Numbered from the stretch's first letter, positions 1 to 9,725 are shown. The stretch: 64,000 nt of DNA from Ignavibacteria bacterium (GCA_016844745.1 JAERMQ010000017.1:1-64000); one strand, 5' to 3'. Numbers and translations are program-made. Notes: generated by a model from the letters alone, not told the origin.

Positions 1-77
1 AACCATTAACCATTAACCATTAACCATTAACCATTAACCATTAACCATTAACCATTAACCATTAACCATTAACCATT
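1..77. repeat. Heptamer microsatellite (AACCATT), about 11 copies
   Basis: Perfect tandem copies of AACCATT run from the window edge to about position 77, eight bases beyond the stop codon of the minus-strand FAS1 gene. On that gene's strand the unit reads AATGGTT, the same motif and orientation as the arrays downstream of the HhH, argS and fecR genes. The array may extend beyond the window. Confidence 0.95.
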
Positions 78-84
78 GATAAGG

Positions 85-648
85 TTATTTTTTCTCCGGT
101 GGCAGCACACATGCATCGATTACATGGATAATACCGTTGGAAGCAACTACCGAAGCAAGTATCTTAGCATCATCAATATATATTGAACCGTCTTTAATGG
201 ATATTTTAGCTTTGGAGCCATCAACCATACCGAGAACCTTACCGTTCTTTAACATTTCGGGTTTATAAACTGCAACAGTTACATGGTGTTGAAGGATAGT
301 GCTTAATTTTCCTTTATTCTCCGGTTTCAGGAGGGTTTCAACGGTTCCTTTGGGTAGTTTATCGAAAGCTGCATTTGTTGGAGCAAATACGGTAAACGGA
401 CCCGCATTGGAAAGCACATCTACCAATTCGGCTGCCTTTAGTGCTGCAACAAGGGTAGTGTGGTCTTTTGAGCCAACGGCTATTTTAACGACATCTTTAG
501 CCGATACGTCATCCTTAACGGCTGATTGACCTGCTGCCGGCGTTACCTGGGGTTCACCACCTGCATTTTCTGCACTTTCTTTGGGCTGGCAGGCAATATA
601 CAATAAACAAATACAAAGTAATAGAACGATTCGAGTAAAATTCTTCAT
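85..648 (-). CDS. Fasciclin (FAS1) domain lipoprotein
   Basis: The 187-residue protein has a hydrophobic signal peptide ending in a lipobox (YIAC, Cys20), a low-complexity acidic linker to about residue 50, then one FAS1 domain to the C-terminus. Family hallmarks visible are FAPTNAAF near residue 90, LQHHV in the middle, and NGIIHVID near the end. FAS1 domains mediate adhesion and ligand binding at the cell surface, so a lipid-anchored periplasmic or surface protein is expected. The start is preceded by GGAGTG at Shine-Dalgarno distance. Family assignment is firm; the ligand is unknown. Confidence 0.93.
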   Translation of the reverse strand: MKNFTRIVLLLCICLLYIACQPKESAENAGGEPQVTPAAGQSAVKDDVSAKDVVKIAVGSKDHTTLVAALKAAELVDVLSNAGPFTVFAPTNAAFDKLPKGTVETLLKPENKGKLSTILQHHVTVAVYKPEMLKNGKVLGMVDGSKAKISIKDGSIYIDDAKILASVVASNGIIHVIDACVLPPEKK

Positions 649-869
649 GTGACACTCCTTATTTTATAAATTTTCAAATAAATCAGTTACATAATCAACA
701 ATAGACAAAAATAAAAAAAATATTTTATTAAAAAAAGATATTTTTATCCGAAATAATAATTTAATTTTTTTTTTATTGACAAGAAATTGTAATTTTATTA
801 TCTTATTGAAGGCAAATTATTATAATAAATTCGTAAAAATGGCTTCAAAAGAATTTGCTTTTACTTAAG

Positions 870-996
870 AGACTGTTGAAAAAGTAAGATGAATGTCATT
901 CTGAACGAAGTGAAGAATCCAGAAGACCCATTGGGACTGGATTCTTCACTTCGTTCAGAATGACTTTTCTCCATTTAATTAGTTTTTCAACAGTCT
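870..996. mobile_element. MITE-like palindromic element with 14-bp terminal inverted repeats
   Basis: AGACTGTTGAAAAA at 870-883 is perfectly inverted at 983-996. Inside sits a long palindrome whose arms carry the GTCATTCTGAACGAAGTGAAG core repeated across the window. No coding capacity. It occupies most of the second half of the 380-base gap between the FAS1 and HhH genes; the first half (649-869) is AT-rich with nothing else recognisable. A half copy of its right end occurs at 42021-42052. Confidence 0.8.
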
Positions 997-1028
997 ATTA
1001 AGGAGCTATTTTGTGACTGTTTTGAATT

Positions 1029-3029
1029 ATGGCAATTCTAAAGATTAATAAAATCAGCATCTCTACAATTCCACAAGATAAAATTATACTTGTAATAATT
1101 GGTCTGTTATTGTTTTTTTCATACAGTTCTTCTCTTTCGCAAAATATCGAAACACTGTATGAAAGCTATCTTGATGAAATTTCACAAGTAACGAATAATT
1201 CCCCGGGACATGATTTAATTGAGGAATTAATTTCTTCTCCACTTGAATTAAGAACAGCATCGGCAGAAGAAATTGCAAGAATACCCGGAATCTCCCAGGA
1301 TAATGCAGAAAGAATTATCGATTTGATTTCCTTATATCCAAACATAAATTTAAAAGCTCTTGAGGATTCAATAAATTTAGGTATTGAACAAAGAAAAATA
1401 TTCGAGTTAGTCACGGTTCTTCAAAATCCTTCAGAATTCCAAAGAACAAAAAGGTTCACATGGCGTGCCAGGACAAAGACTAAATACGGCAGTTTATATG
1501 ATTCTCAGGCAGAAAAATTCAAAGGGTCTCCACTTGCATTCTATCAAAGATTTAATTTCCAAATTAATAATTTTTCTGCTTCCATATTAACTGATAAAAA
1601 AACAGGTGAAGTCCCGCTTGCGGATTTTTATTCCGGATTTTTAGAGTACAAGAATGATAATATGAAATTTATAATTGGTGATTTTTCAGTGCAAGCGGGT
1701 ATGGGCAACATTCTTTGGAAGTCGTTCGGAGCAAGGAAAAGTTCAGAAGTTATTTCTCCTGCTATACAGCAAGGCTGCGGTCTTAGCGGCTATAAATCAT
1801 CGCTTGACTTAAACTTTTTCCGTGGAATAGCAACACATTTTACGACCGGATTTAATAATTCCATGAACCTGAAATTGATAGGTTGGATATCCAAACAGAA
1901 GATTGGCGCTGCAATTGATACAAGTACTTCTACAATATCTTCGATATATTCCAGTGGATACTACAGAACCGAATCCGAAATGCAACGAAAAAATACGGCA
2001 GGCTTTTCCTCAGCAGGGTGTAACGCAGAATTAGCAATTTCAAACTTCAAAATAGGAGCCGCTGCATTATATTTAAATTATACATTACCTGTAAAAAGTT
2101 CTTCATCAATGGCATTCCCTGGTAAGGAAGGATTATTAACGACATTATATTCATATTATGATTTCGGAAATCTATCTTTAGGTGGGGAATTCAGTAGGGA
2201 TGCAAAGGGAAATACAGGCGCCAAATTTGGCATCCGTTATGAGGGAATTAAGTATGATGCGGCAATAGCTTTCCGAACCTTTGAGGGAAATTTCCGCTCA
2301 CCATTCGGTTACAATTTCGGCGAAAGTTCCGTCGCTGCCAATGAAACGGGTATATATGCCGCTTTGAGATGGAAGCCAACAACCCTTTTCAATTTATCTA
2401 TCTATTCGGATTTTTACTCAACACCGGAACGAACATTCAGCATTCCTGCTAAATTGCATGGTTCGGAAATATTCATGGAGTGTTTATATATACCTGAAAC
2501 AAATCTATTGGTAACCATGCGGATTCGGCAAGAATACAAGACAGATAAAATCACTACGAAAGATTCCCCTATCTTATATCAGGCTTCAAAGACATCTGCA
2601 AGATTAGAGTTTAAGCAGAATTTAAATTCAGATTTATTTCTACGCTTCCGGATTGAAGGCATGAATGCAGATTTCGGGAATTTCAAGAAAAGTGAGATTG
2701 GCGCTATGTGCTTTGCAGAATGTGGATATCGGACATTTCAATGGCTTGAACTAAGTGGCAGGATATCGTATTTTTCTGCACCAAGCTACGATTCGGGAAT
2801 TTGGCTTTGCGAACTTGCATTACCCGGTTATACAACAACAGTAAATCTCTTTGGAGAAGGGATGAGATACAGCTTTTCTTTAAAATCAACTATATCCGAA
2901 CTATGTTCGGTTCACCTTCGTTTTTCATCTACACTGAAAAGGGGTTTACCTGATGAAATTTTAGATAATACGGATTTATTTGAAAATGAGCAGTCAATGC
3001 TCTATTTAATGATGGAATTGAAGTTTTAA
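1029..3029 (+). CDS. Helix-hairpin-helix plus beta-barrel outer-membrane-like protein
   Basis: The 666-residue protein begins with a hydrophobic export segment (about residues 20-38). A ComEA-like helix-hairpin-helix follows at about 70-95, with LRTASAEEIARIPGIS and then NAERIIDLI. The remaining 550 residues are rich in alternating aromatic and polar residues, glycines and short strands, and end in an aromatic-terminated strand (MELKF), as in outer-membrane beta-barrels. Proteins combining HhH with a barrel-like region occur in Bacteroidota and have no assigned function. A DNA-uptake role would be speculation from the HhH alone. Confidence 0.75.
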   Translation: MAILKINKISISTIPQDKIILVIIGLLLFFSYSSSLSQNIETLYESYLDEISQVTNNSPGHDLIEELISSPLELRTASAEEIARIPGISQDNAERIIDLISLYPNINLKALEDSINLGIEQRKIFELVTVLQNPSEFQRTKRFTWRARTKTKYGSLYDSQAEKFKGSPLAFYQRFNFQINNFSASILTDKKTGEVPLADFYSGFLEYKNDNMKFIIGDFSVQAGMGNILWKSFGARKSSEVISPAIQQGCGLSGYKSSLDLNFFRGIATHFTTGFNNSMNLKLIGWISKQKIGAAIDTSTSTISSIYSSGYYRTESEMQRKNTAGFSSAGCNAELAISNFKIGAAALYLNYTLPVKSSSSMAFPGKEGLLTTLYSYYDFGNLSLGGEFSRDAKGNTGAKFGIRYEGIKYDAAIAFRTFEGNFRSPFGYNFGESSVAANETGIYAALRWKPTTLFNLSIYSDFYSTPERTFSIPAKLHGSEIFMECLYIPETNLLVTMRIRQEYKTDKITTKDSPILYQASKTSARLEFKQNLNSDLFLRFRIEGMNADFGNFKKSEIGAMCFAECGYRTFQWLELSGRISYFSAPSYDSGIWLCELALPGYTTTVNLFGEGMRYSFSLKSTISELCSVHLRFSSTLKRGLPDEILDNTDLFENEQSMLYLMMELKF

Positions 3030-3225
3030 CCAATGGTCAATTGTTAATTGTCAATGGTCAATGGTTAATGGTCAATGGTCAATGGTCAATGGTTAATGGT
3101 TAATGGTCAATGGTCAATGGTCAATGGTCAATGGTTAATGGTCAATGGTTAATGGTCAATGGTCAATGGTCAATGGTTAATGGTCAATGGTCAATGGTTA
3201 ATGGTCAATGGTCAATTCGTAATTC
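3030..3225. repeat. Heptamer microsatellite (AATGGTC/AATGGTT)
   Basis: The array starts directly after the TAA stop of the HhH gene and fills nearly all of the 204 bases to the end of the convergent TPR gene. The unit alternates between AATGGTC and AATGGTT, so the copies are diverged rather than freshly expanded. Confidence 0.95.
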
Positions 3226-3233
3226 ATAATTCA

Positions 3234-4502
3234 TTACTTCCCATAAGGGCGGCTAAGATAATGACGTGCAAGCTCATGTGAATTGTCTATTTGGCGGAAT
3301 TTTAATATTTTATTGTATTGCAAAACAGCTAAGTCACGCCTGCCTTGCATATCGTAAATATATGCCACGTTTAAATTAAGCTTAACCATGAAACCGGAAG
3401 GGTCCTGGTCAAGAACGCGGCTGGCTTCGTCGCATTTGTAAAAATATTTCAGCGCCATGTTGTAATCACTACGCTGCATTAAATAAATTGCAATATAGTA
3501 CATTGCCTCGCGAGCCATGAATGGGTCATATCCGGGTTGTTTAGCGATATGCCGGTTTAAAATATCGCGCCATAGCCGTTCGGCAACATCCTGAATTCCA
3601 CCTAAAACATAGCAGCGACCTAACATTCTATGAAAATATGGATTTTTTGGATATTTCTTAAATAATTCCTGTGAAATTTCTGTGCATTTTGCATTATCCT
3701 TTTCGAATTGTTCGTATATCTGCTGCAATACTACCTTAGCTTCAGTTGCGGTGTATCTTGCATACCGTGCAGAAGCCTGTAATTGCAAAAGCCCTATTTC
3801 CTTATCGCCCTTTGGAAGGAAAGCCATGATGGGAGCCAGTATCGGATAGCTTTCCTGGAATTTCTGTGCAAAATAATTATAAATTCCGGTTCCCAGCATT
3901 ATATCATGATTACCGGGAGCCTTTTCATTGCAATCCAGGAGAATCTTCATTCCTTCGCGTGCATCTGAGGCTGCGGATAACCAGTTTGAACGTATGGTAT
4001 AATACCTTCCTCTGTAACCTAATGAACCCCCTTTAAAGAACAGGGCATTCAGGTCGGTTGAGTTCGAATCGAGTATCATTTTACATACTTGCAGAACCTT
4101 TTCTATCTTACTCAGAAATAATTGGTCGTATTTTCCTTTGTCGTGGGAAATCCAGATTCTCCACCATTCTACCATTGCATCTAAAAAATATCCTGCAGGG
4201 TGCTTAGGATAAATTTGCATCACCTTTTTAAAGCATGATGAAGCGCTATCGTACTGCATATTATAAATATAATCGGAACCAAGCCGGACAAGGCTGTCGG
4301 CATCATTTTTCATGATTACCCATTGTGCCGGGGATTCAACAGGTTTAATAAAAAAAGATACGACTAAAATTAAAATAATTTTTATTGAAGTATTATAAAT
4401 TTTAACGTATGGCGGTACGCCGGCAATTGTCTGGTTCCTGTTTTGCGAAATTTCGGGTTCTATAATATCCACTTTCATTTTCGAATTTAAGATGTTCAAC
4501 AC
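3234..4502 (-). CDS. Tetratricopeptide repeat protein, membrane-anchored or secreted
   Basis: The 422-residue protein has one N-terminal hydrophobic segment (about residues 40-55) and a series of degenerate TPR helical pairs through most of the rest, for example the stretch beginning DSASSCFKKVMQIYPKHPAG and the C-terminal segment with DLAVLQYNKIL. It is likely a periplasmic scaffold. The annotated start leaves about 37 residues before the hydrophobic segment; Met9 is an alternative. No enzymatic motif is visible. Confidence 0.78.
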   Translation of the reverse strand: MLNILNSKMKVDIIEPEISQNRNQTIAGVPPYVKIYNTSIKIILILVVSFFIKPVESPAQWVIMKNDADSLVRLGSDYIYNMQYDSASSCFKKVMQIYPKHPAGYFLDAMVEWWRIWISHDKGKYDQLFLSKIEKVLQVCKMILDSNSTDLNALFFKGGSLGYRGRYYTIRSNWLSAASDAREGMKILLDCNEKAPGNHDIMLGTGIYNYFAQKFQESYPILAPIMAFLPKGDKEIGLLQLQASARYARYTATEAKVVLQQIYEQFEKDNAKCTEISQELFKKYPKNPYFHRMLGRCYVLGGIQDVAERLWRDILNRHIAKQPGYDPFMAREAMYYIAIYLMQRSDYNMALKYFYKCDEASRVLDQDPSGFMVKLNLNVAYIYDMQGRRDLAVLQYNKILKFRQIDNSHELARHYLSRPYGK

Positions 4503-4542
4503 AATCCAATATTTTTCATATATTAAGTCGAATTAATGAAGA

Positions 4543-5430
4543 TTATATTTTTGATTCATTGAGGATTGATTCTGAAAATCTGCGTCTGAAAATTACTGAA
4601 GTAATGTAAGGATTTGGTTTTGCCTTCCTGAAAATGAAGTAAATGCTTATGATTAATATCATTGTTGTGAGCAAACCTTCCTCTATTCCAAACTTTCCAC
4701 CTATTATTAAGCTATATGCCGAATGTGTCGATTTTGTATTGATTGTATATAGATTGTCGGGTTGTGCATAGCCGCTGACCGGTATTCCAAGTAATACCTG
4801 CGAAAGATTCCATAAATAGTGATAGAATATAGGCAACCAGAGACTCCGGGTTTGTATGTACATCACCGACATCAATAAATTTGCTAAAAAAATATTGAAT
4901 ACTGCAAACATACTAAAATTGGGATTATTGGAGTGAGCAACAGAAAATAAGAACGAGAAAATAAATACCATGATATAAGGATTGAAGCGGTCGATGAGAG
5001 CCTGGAAGATTATACCCCTGAATAATAATTCTTCTGATGCCGCCAATAAAAACAAATCCATATAGTGTTCTAATGACTGGCTTAAATTATGGTAATTGTA
5101 AGTAAAACTGAGATTGCATCCCAGGACAAAGGAAATGCCAATAATGATACCAAAGGAAGAGCATACAATTGTTAATGCAATCAGGAAATCCGAAAAGAAC
5201 CGCTTACTAAAATGAAAACCGAAGGCATACCATTTACTTCCTGCCCGGAACATCTCAATAATAATATTTGCTAAAATGAGTGTTATTGCAAGAAACAGAA
5301 ATGGACTATGATTGAATAAATCGAATATTTGGAAAAATAAATAAATGAAGTAATTCAATCCGAAGAAAAAAATGATTCTCACCCACCAATACGACAATAG
5401 TTTATTGAGCGTAATTATTAAATCATGCAT
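4543..5430 (-). CDS. CPBP family intramembrane glutamic endopeptidase
   Basis: The 295-residue polytopic protein carries the three CPBP (Abi/CAAX protease) motifs: EELLFRG (Glu133, Glu134, Arg138), then FSVAHS with the motif-2 histidine, then FYHYLWN with the motif-3 histidine and asparagine. The family includes prenyl-protein proteases and bacteriocin-immunity proteins; the bacterial substrate here cannot be predicted. It lies 8 bp downstream of the HicB-like gene on the same strand, so the two may be co-transcribed. Confidence 0.9.
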   Translation of the reverse strand: MHDLIITLNKLLSYWWVRIIFFFGLNYFIYLFFQIFDLFNHSPFLFLAITLILANIIIEMFRAGSKWYAFGFHFSKRFFSDFLIALTIVCSSFGIIIGISFVLGCNLSFTYNYHNLSQSLEHYMDLFLLAASEELLFRGIIFQALIDRFNPYIMVFIFSFLFSVAHSNNPNFSMFAVFNIFLANLLMSVMYIQTRSLWLPIFYHYLWNLSQVLLGIPVSGYAQPDNLYTINTKSTHSAYSLIIGGKFGIEEGLLTTMILIISIYFIFRKAKPNPYITSVIFRRRFSESILNESKI

Positions 5431-5438
5431 TGGAAGTG

Positions 5439-5699
5439 TTATTTCAGGTGGTCGATAAATTCATTAATAGTATGTCTGGCAGCCAAATGACCGCTTTCCA
5501 ATTCGCCAACTGATTTTAATAACTGCTCAATATAATGAGTAATATATTTATGCATAGCATCGTGAACTTCTTCATGCTCCTTGCCTTTCAACATTGTATA
5601 GAGCTGGGGGCAATAGGCTGCATATTGGTCTTCGCCTTTTTTCCGGATGAGTATTTCGTAATCAAGCGGATTTGTTGTTGTAGGTTTACCTATATTCAT
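5439..5699 (-). CDS. HicB-like small protein
   Basis: 86 residues with an N-terminal beta-alpha-beta core (DYEILIRKKGEDQYAAYCPQ) resembling the HicB/UPF0150 fold, followed by helices. Unlike classic HicB there is no adjacent HicA, and there is no C-terminal ribbon-helix-helix that I can see. It may be a stand-alone regulator co-transcribed with the CPBP protease. Confidence 0.55.
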   Translation of the reverse strand: MNIGKPTTTNPLDYEILIRKKGEDQYAAYCPQLYTMLKGKEHEEVHDAMHKYITHYIEQLLKSVGELESGHLAARHTINEFIDHLK

Positions 5700-5847
5700 A
5701 TTTTAATTTTCTTTAGTATTAATAAATTTTATTAAAAACTTTCACAATTTATTAATAGGAATAATTATGATAAAATTCTCCTTAATTTAACTATTTCCAA
5801 TATAAAGAATATTCTTCAAAAAACAATGACTCTAATATTCAAAAATA

Positions 5848-6738
5848 TTAATCGGATTTTGAAGGAATAATAAATTTGCCGAATTCCGATAGCAATACGC
5901 CCCCCATCATTATTAAAGCGCCTATATATTCTGCTCCACTCAGAATTTCACCGGCAATCATAACAGCCAAATATGTAGCAATTACCGGCTCGAGACTGTA
6001 AATCAATGCTGCCTTTACCGGGGAAGTATATCTCTGCACGCTTGTTTGAATGAAGGTAACAAGAAATGTTGCTAAAATAGCATTGAAAGAAAGCGAAAGT
6101 ATGAGACTGGGTGTCCAGTTAATTGCAAAACCGTGAGAACTATCGAACAAAAATAAAGTGATTAATGGAAATGGGAAAGTAGCTAAAATTTGCATAAAAA
6201 GCAATTGAGCCGTTTCCTCCCGACGTGTGGAATTTTTTGTGAAAACATCCATGAATGTGATATACAATGCCCAGCAAACCGTTGATAGTAACGTCAGTGC
6301 ATCACCAAGGTTTACTACATCTAATCTTGGCTTCGTAAACAGCCAAAGACCAATGAAACACACAATAACACCAAGTTTCTGCCAAAGCTTCACATATTTT
6401 CTCGTGATTAATTTATAAGCAAAAGGAGTCAGTACAACCGTAATACCCGTAATAAAGGATGATTTTGATATGGATGTAAATTTCAATCCGAAAGTTTGCA
6501 AAACGAATCCTGTACCAAAGCAGATGCCAAGTATAGTGCCATGAATGAAGGTTTTTTTATCGATATTTTTTAATGAATTGAAGAATATAATAATTGTCAA
6601 AAGCAGTGCTATACTGAATCTAAGGAGCATATAAACACTGGGCGAGCAATCATTTAATCCGATTTTCGTGAATAAAAATGTAGCTCCCCAGATAAAAGTC
6701 ATCAAAAATAAGAATAGTTCAGCCTTCCAGGATTTCAA
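5848..6738 (-). CDS. EamA/DMT family transporter
   Basis: The 296-residue protein has about ten hydrophobic helices in two EamA repeats. Family features visible are WGATFLFTK near the N-terminus and the second-half region around ALIYSLEPVIATYLA. These carriers export metabolites or amino acids across the inner membrane; the substrate is unknown. The start codon is TTG, with no better ATG nearby. The gene has its own intergenic regions on both sides. Confidence 0.9.
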   Translation of the reverse strand: MKSWKAELFLFLMTFIWGATFLFTKIGLNDCSPSVYMLLRFSIALLLTIIIFFNSLKNIDKKTFIHGTILGICFGTGFVLQTFGLKFTSISKSSFITGITVVLTPFAYKLITRKYVKLWQKLGVIVCFIGLWLFTKPRLDVVNLGDALTLLSTVCWALYITFMDVFTKNSTRREETAQLLFMQILATFPFPLITLFLFDSSHGFAINWTPSLILSLSFNAILATFLVTFIQTSVQRYTSPVKAALIYSLEPVIATYLAVMIAGEILSGAEYIGALIMMGGVLLSEFGKFIIPSKSD

Positions 6739-6825
6739 TGTTCTGCCTTAATTATATTTCTCCTTATGTACAATATTGTCTCAACATTGTCATTCCAATA
6801 TTCTAATTTGTATGAAAGCTCTGTT

Positions 6826-7031
6826 TTGATTGTCATTCTGAGCGAAGCGAAGAATCTTCTTGCAAAGTCTGATAAATTAATTTATTAAAGTTTCTTAAAT
6901 TTCTTTAATCCTATTTTGAAGAATAGAGTTATTGTGCGATTCTCGAAAGATAATCATTATTTCTTTACCTAAAAATTACATTCATCTTATATTTAAGAAG
7001 ATTCTTCACTTCGCTTGCGAATGACAGTCAA
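6826..7031. mobile_element. MITE-like element with a long AT-rich loop
   Basis: The arms TTGATTGTCATTCTGAGCG.. at 6826-6861 and ..GCGAATGACAGTCAA at 6996-7031 are inverted copies of the shared core. They are separated by about 134 bp of AT-rich sequence, much more than in sister copies. This looks like an expanded or invaded copy. It lies between the EamA gene and the L,D-transpeptidase gene and accounts for most of that 364-base gap. Confidence 0.7.
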
Positions 7032-7102
7032 TTTGAATTTATTCACTGTCCTATTCTTAGGAATGACAAGTTTATTAATTCAATTTATTTCAAATGACTG
7101 TT

Positions 7103-8323
7103 TTACTGTACATCCTGCTTTTTTTCCAATTCCTTTTTCTTTGCTTCTCTTCTGGCTTTTTCCCGTCGCTTTTTATTGAAATCCTGAGTCTCAATCAGCT
7201 TTACACCCGGTCGTATAATTCCTCGTGCGCGCAAAGTATCCTCTGCAAAAAGAAAACGTTTTCTATCTCGCAAAGAGCCGCGGGAATCCTTGGGTATCTG
7301 ACACCATGGAATCAGGGCTTCTTCATAATTCATTGGGTCGGCAGGTAAATTAAATATACTATCTTTGTTTGATTTAATCTCAAGCCAGGGTCCGCCGCGT
7401 TTTCTGGTAAAATTAAAAATATCAATGATAAGTACAGGAGTGCCTGATAAAGTTATTCTCCTTTTCAGCGAATCCTTTTTAATCCCTTCGCCCCAGTAAT
7501 AAAGCCACTCGGAATCTTCGAGGAATTGCCTCACGCAGGAATGAGAAACAGGTCTGCCGGGCATTTCGAATTGGTGGAATGCATTGCCGGCTTCGCTGTG
7601 GAAATTCCATGTAAATGGCATTTTCCAACTGCTGTCTAATGATGAGAGATGCATCCTTTCACGCCAAACCAAAGCATATCTGCCGGGATAGCTTGGAGTT
7701 CTTTCTTTGCCGGAATTTACTGCTGCAAAACGAACTAATTTCCCAAATTCATAACAAGCATAGCATTGGAATTTATTCGAAACGATAATTATTTTTTTAA
7801 TTTTCGCTGCTCTTGGATAAAATTCCGGAAAGGCTGAGTATGCTCTGATATCATTTAGAATGGTATCAGGCACAACGATTGTGTCCCCAACCCGAAAGAA
7901 ACGGTATTCCTTACGGTTCAATGTCTTCAAAGCCCGGTTTTCACCAAATTTTGCCAGAAGATTTGCCAGGTGCTTTCTGTTTTTTATTACTGTTCTTGTA
8001 TAATTTATTTTTGGAAAAATATCGGGAGGAATTTCTATTTTCTCTTCAGCAGGCTTTGAAATTGTTGTACTTGATAAATATTCTTCGGGTGTTAATTTAT
8101 CTTCACCCTTATTTTCGGAGCAGGATAACAGAATAGATGAAAACAAAGTTAGCAGGAAAAATATTTCAGGTTTATAAGGAATAATATTAAAATTGGAAGT
8201 CGCAAAAAAAGAATGGATAATCTCTTGAAATGAGCCTGTAACCCGGCTGGTCACTTTTATAATTGAAATAATTCCTATTCCCGAAAAGAATTTTTGAAAA
8301 TGAAAAAAACTTTTTGTTCTCAA
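7103..8323 (-). CDS. L,D-transpeptidase (YkuD) family lipoprotein
   Basis: The catalytic segment FEMPGRPVSHSCVRQFLED matches the YkuD signature, with Ser-His-Ser-Cys-Val-Arg supplying the nucleophilic cysteine. Upstream is FHSEAGNAFHQF with the conserved histidines. The enzyme would cross-link peptidoglycan or attach proteins to it in the periplasm. A lipobox (LLSC, about residue 68) ends a hydrophobic stretch, so the true start is probably well inside the first 45 residues, but no ATG lies there; a GTG about residue 25 is possible. The C-terminus is a Lys/Arg/Glu-rich tail. A strong terminator for the upstream gene ends 18 bp before the annotated start, which also argues for a later start. 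Confidence 0.85.
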   Translation of the reverse strand: MRTKSFFHFQKFFSGIGIISIIKVTSRVTGSFQEIIHSFFATSNFNIIPYKPEIFFLLTLFSSILLSCSENKGEDKLTPEEYLSSTTISKPAEEKIEIPPDIFPKINYTRTVIKNRKHLANLLAKFGENRALKTLNRKEYRFFRVGDTIVVPDTILNDIRAYSAFPEFYPRAAKIKKIIIVSNKFQCYACYEFGKLVRFAAVNSGKERTPSYPGRYALVWRERMHLSSLDSSWKMPFTWNFHSEAGNAFHQFEMPGRPVSHSCVRQFLEDSEWLYYWGEGIKKDSLKRRITLSGTPVLIIDIFNFTRKRGGPWLEIKSNKDSIFNLPADPMNYEEALIPWCQIPKDSRGSLRDRKRFLFAEDTLRARGIIRPGVKLIETQDFNKKRREKARREAKKKELEKKQDVQ

Positions 8324-8340
8324 TTCCGAAGTACTCGTAT

Positions 8341-8373
8341 AAAAAAAAGCGATTTAATTTTAATAAATCGCTT
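8341..8373 (-). terminator. Rho-independent terminator of the aminopeptidase gene
   Basis: On the minus strand a 10-bp stem, AAGCGATTTA paired with TAAATCGCTT, is followed at once by eight T residues. It lies 22 bases past the stop codon of the aminopeptidase gene. This is the clearest intrinsic terminator in the window. Confidence 0.9.
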
Positions 8374-8394
8374 CATTTGAAATTAAATTGTAAA

Positions 8395-9462
8395 TTATGG
8401 TATAAGCAATCTTCCTTTATCCATTATCATAACTTCATCTGCATATACGGTAGGGCTAAGAATGATTCCATCGAGATGAATCGGGACATTAATAGTGCCT
8501 CCCATATAAATATTGTTACCAAAAGCTATGTGAATAGTGCCAATAGCTTTTTCATCTTCAAGAATATTTCCGCATACAATAGCTTTTGGATTGGTTCCAA
8601 TTCCGAATTCGGCGATTTGCCTTGCATCGTCGCCGGCATTGTTCAGCAGCCTCGATAGTGTTCTTGCTTCGGTTTTACCGGATATTTTCTCTGCGTAACC
8701 ATTGCGAATATCGATGGTAATTGGGCTTGTTAACATTCCGATTTGTGCGAAAGAGGCATCAAAAACGATTGTACCGTTTGATTTTCCTTCGATTGGCGCT
8801 ACGTAAACTTCACCTGAAGGTAAATTCCCACTTTCACCGAGTTTGGTTAAAACGCCGGTGCTTGGTATAATCTTGCGTCCTTTTATGGGAAGTGATATTT
8901 CTGTGCCGGCTTCTGTTTCAATGTGAATTTCGGAAGCATCGAAAATCAGATTTTTAACCTTATTGGTTAATTCGATAATATCTTCAGGAGCAATGGAGAA
9001 ACATCGAGCCATAGTATCGATGGTGATGCCAGGCATAGTACCAATACGGACATTCAAATCAGATGCAATCCTACGGGCATCAGTGTGCGTAAGGGATTTA
9101 CTCGTTGGAGCAATAACTACATCAACATCACGCATTATGCGTGCAACTTGCTCGGGAGGCTCTTCTCCGCCTACCGTTCGTGGTTTCATCTCAAAATAAA
9201 ATGATTCACTGCATAGTGGAAGACTGGCTTCGTAAAAAGCCATCCCAATTTCCCGCATATTATTATCTGAGAGAATAAGGCATATTTCACTTTCCTCCAC
9301 ACCCATAAAATCGCGTAGAGCTATTGTTGAATAATGGGCTAATCGCCCATCACCAACCGGTGTTGTTGAATAAAACTCAATTCTACTATCACCAACGGCT
9401 GATGTTGAATACTGGGTTAACTTATCATCACCCACTGCTTTTTCTAATTTTTTTCTACCCAT
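8395..9462 (-). CDS. M29-like (AmpS-type) aminopeptidase with N-terminal repeat insertion
   Basis: Residues from about 49 to the end match the aminopeptidase/NicX-like family: ALRDFMG then a conserved Rossmann-like start (ICLILSD), VDVVIAPTSKSLTHTDARR, the metal-site region SGEVYVAPIEG, and the C-terminal HIAFGNNIYMGG followed by NVPIHLDG. The family removes N-terminal residues using two metal ions. Residues 10-48 are three 13-residue copies of VGD-x-(K/R)-(L/I)-x-x-Y-S-T-x-x, which do not belong to the family. Met54 or the residues just before it may be the ancestral start. A strong terminator follows the gene. Confidence 0.83.
   Translation of the reverse strand: MGRKKLEKAVGDDKLTQYSTSAVGDSRIEFYSTTPVGDGRLAHYSTIALRDFMGVEESEICLILSDNNMREIGMAFYEASLPLCSESFYFEMKPRTVGGEEPPEQVARIMRDVDVVIAPTSKSLTHTDARRIASDLNVRIGTMPGITIDTMARCFSIAPEDIIELTNKVKNLIFDASEIHIETEAGTEISLPIKGRKIIPSTGVLTKLGESGNLPSGEVYVAPIEGKSNGTIVFDASFAQIGMLTSPITIDIRNGYAEKISGKTEARTLSRLLNNAGDDARQIAEFGIGTNPKAIVCGNILEDEKAIGTIHIAFGNNIYMGGTINVPIHLDGIILSPTVYADEVMIMDKGRLLIP
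9319..9435 (-). repeat. 39-bp in-frame minisatellite inside a coding region
   Basis: Three tandem 39-bp units (117 bp) encode three 13-residue copies at the N-terminus of the aminopeptidase. On the plus strand a unit contains the palindrome ATGGGCTAATCGCCCAT followed by CACCAAC. The unit length is a multiple of three, so the frame is kept. The copies have diverged (DDKLTQ, DSRIEF, DGRLAH), so the expansion is not recent. Confidence 0.85.
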
Positions 9463-9725
9463 CTATATATCTTAAATTCGTAATATCAAAATGTTATAAA
9501 GATACCTTTTAATTAACATTTCAGTTTAATAATCATAGTATTTTTACAAAGTTAATGAAAATTTTTCAATCTAAAAGATAATTTTATCTCATTATATAAT
9601 TAATTTTTTTCTTCTAAATGTTCATTTTACTATTTAAATAATTTTTTTTGAAAACAAATAAGAATTTTAAAAAATAAAAATTATAATACTGATAAAGCGT
9701 CAATAAAACGTTTTTAAACCAAATA

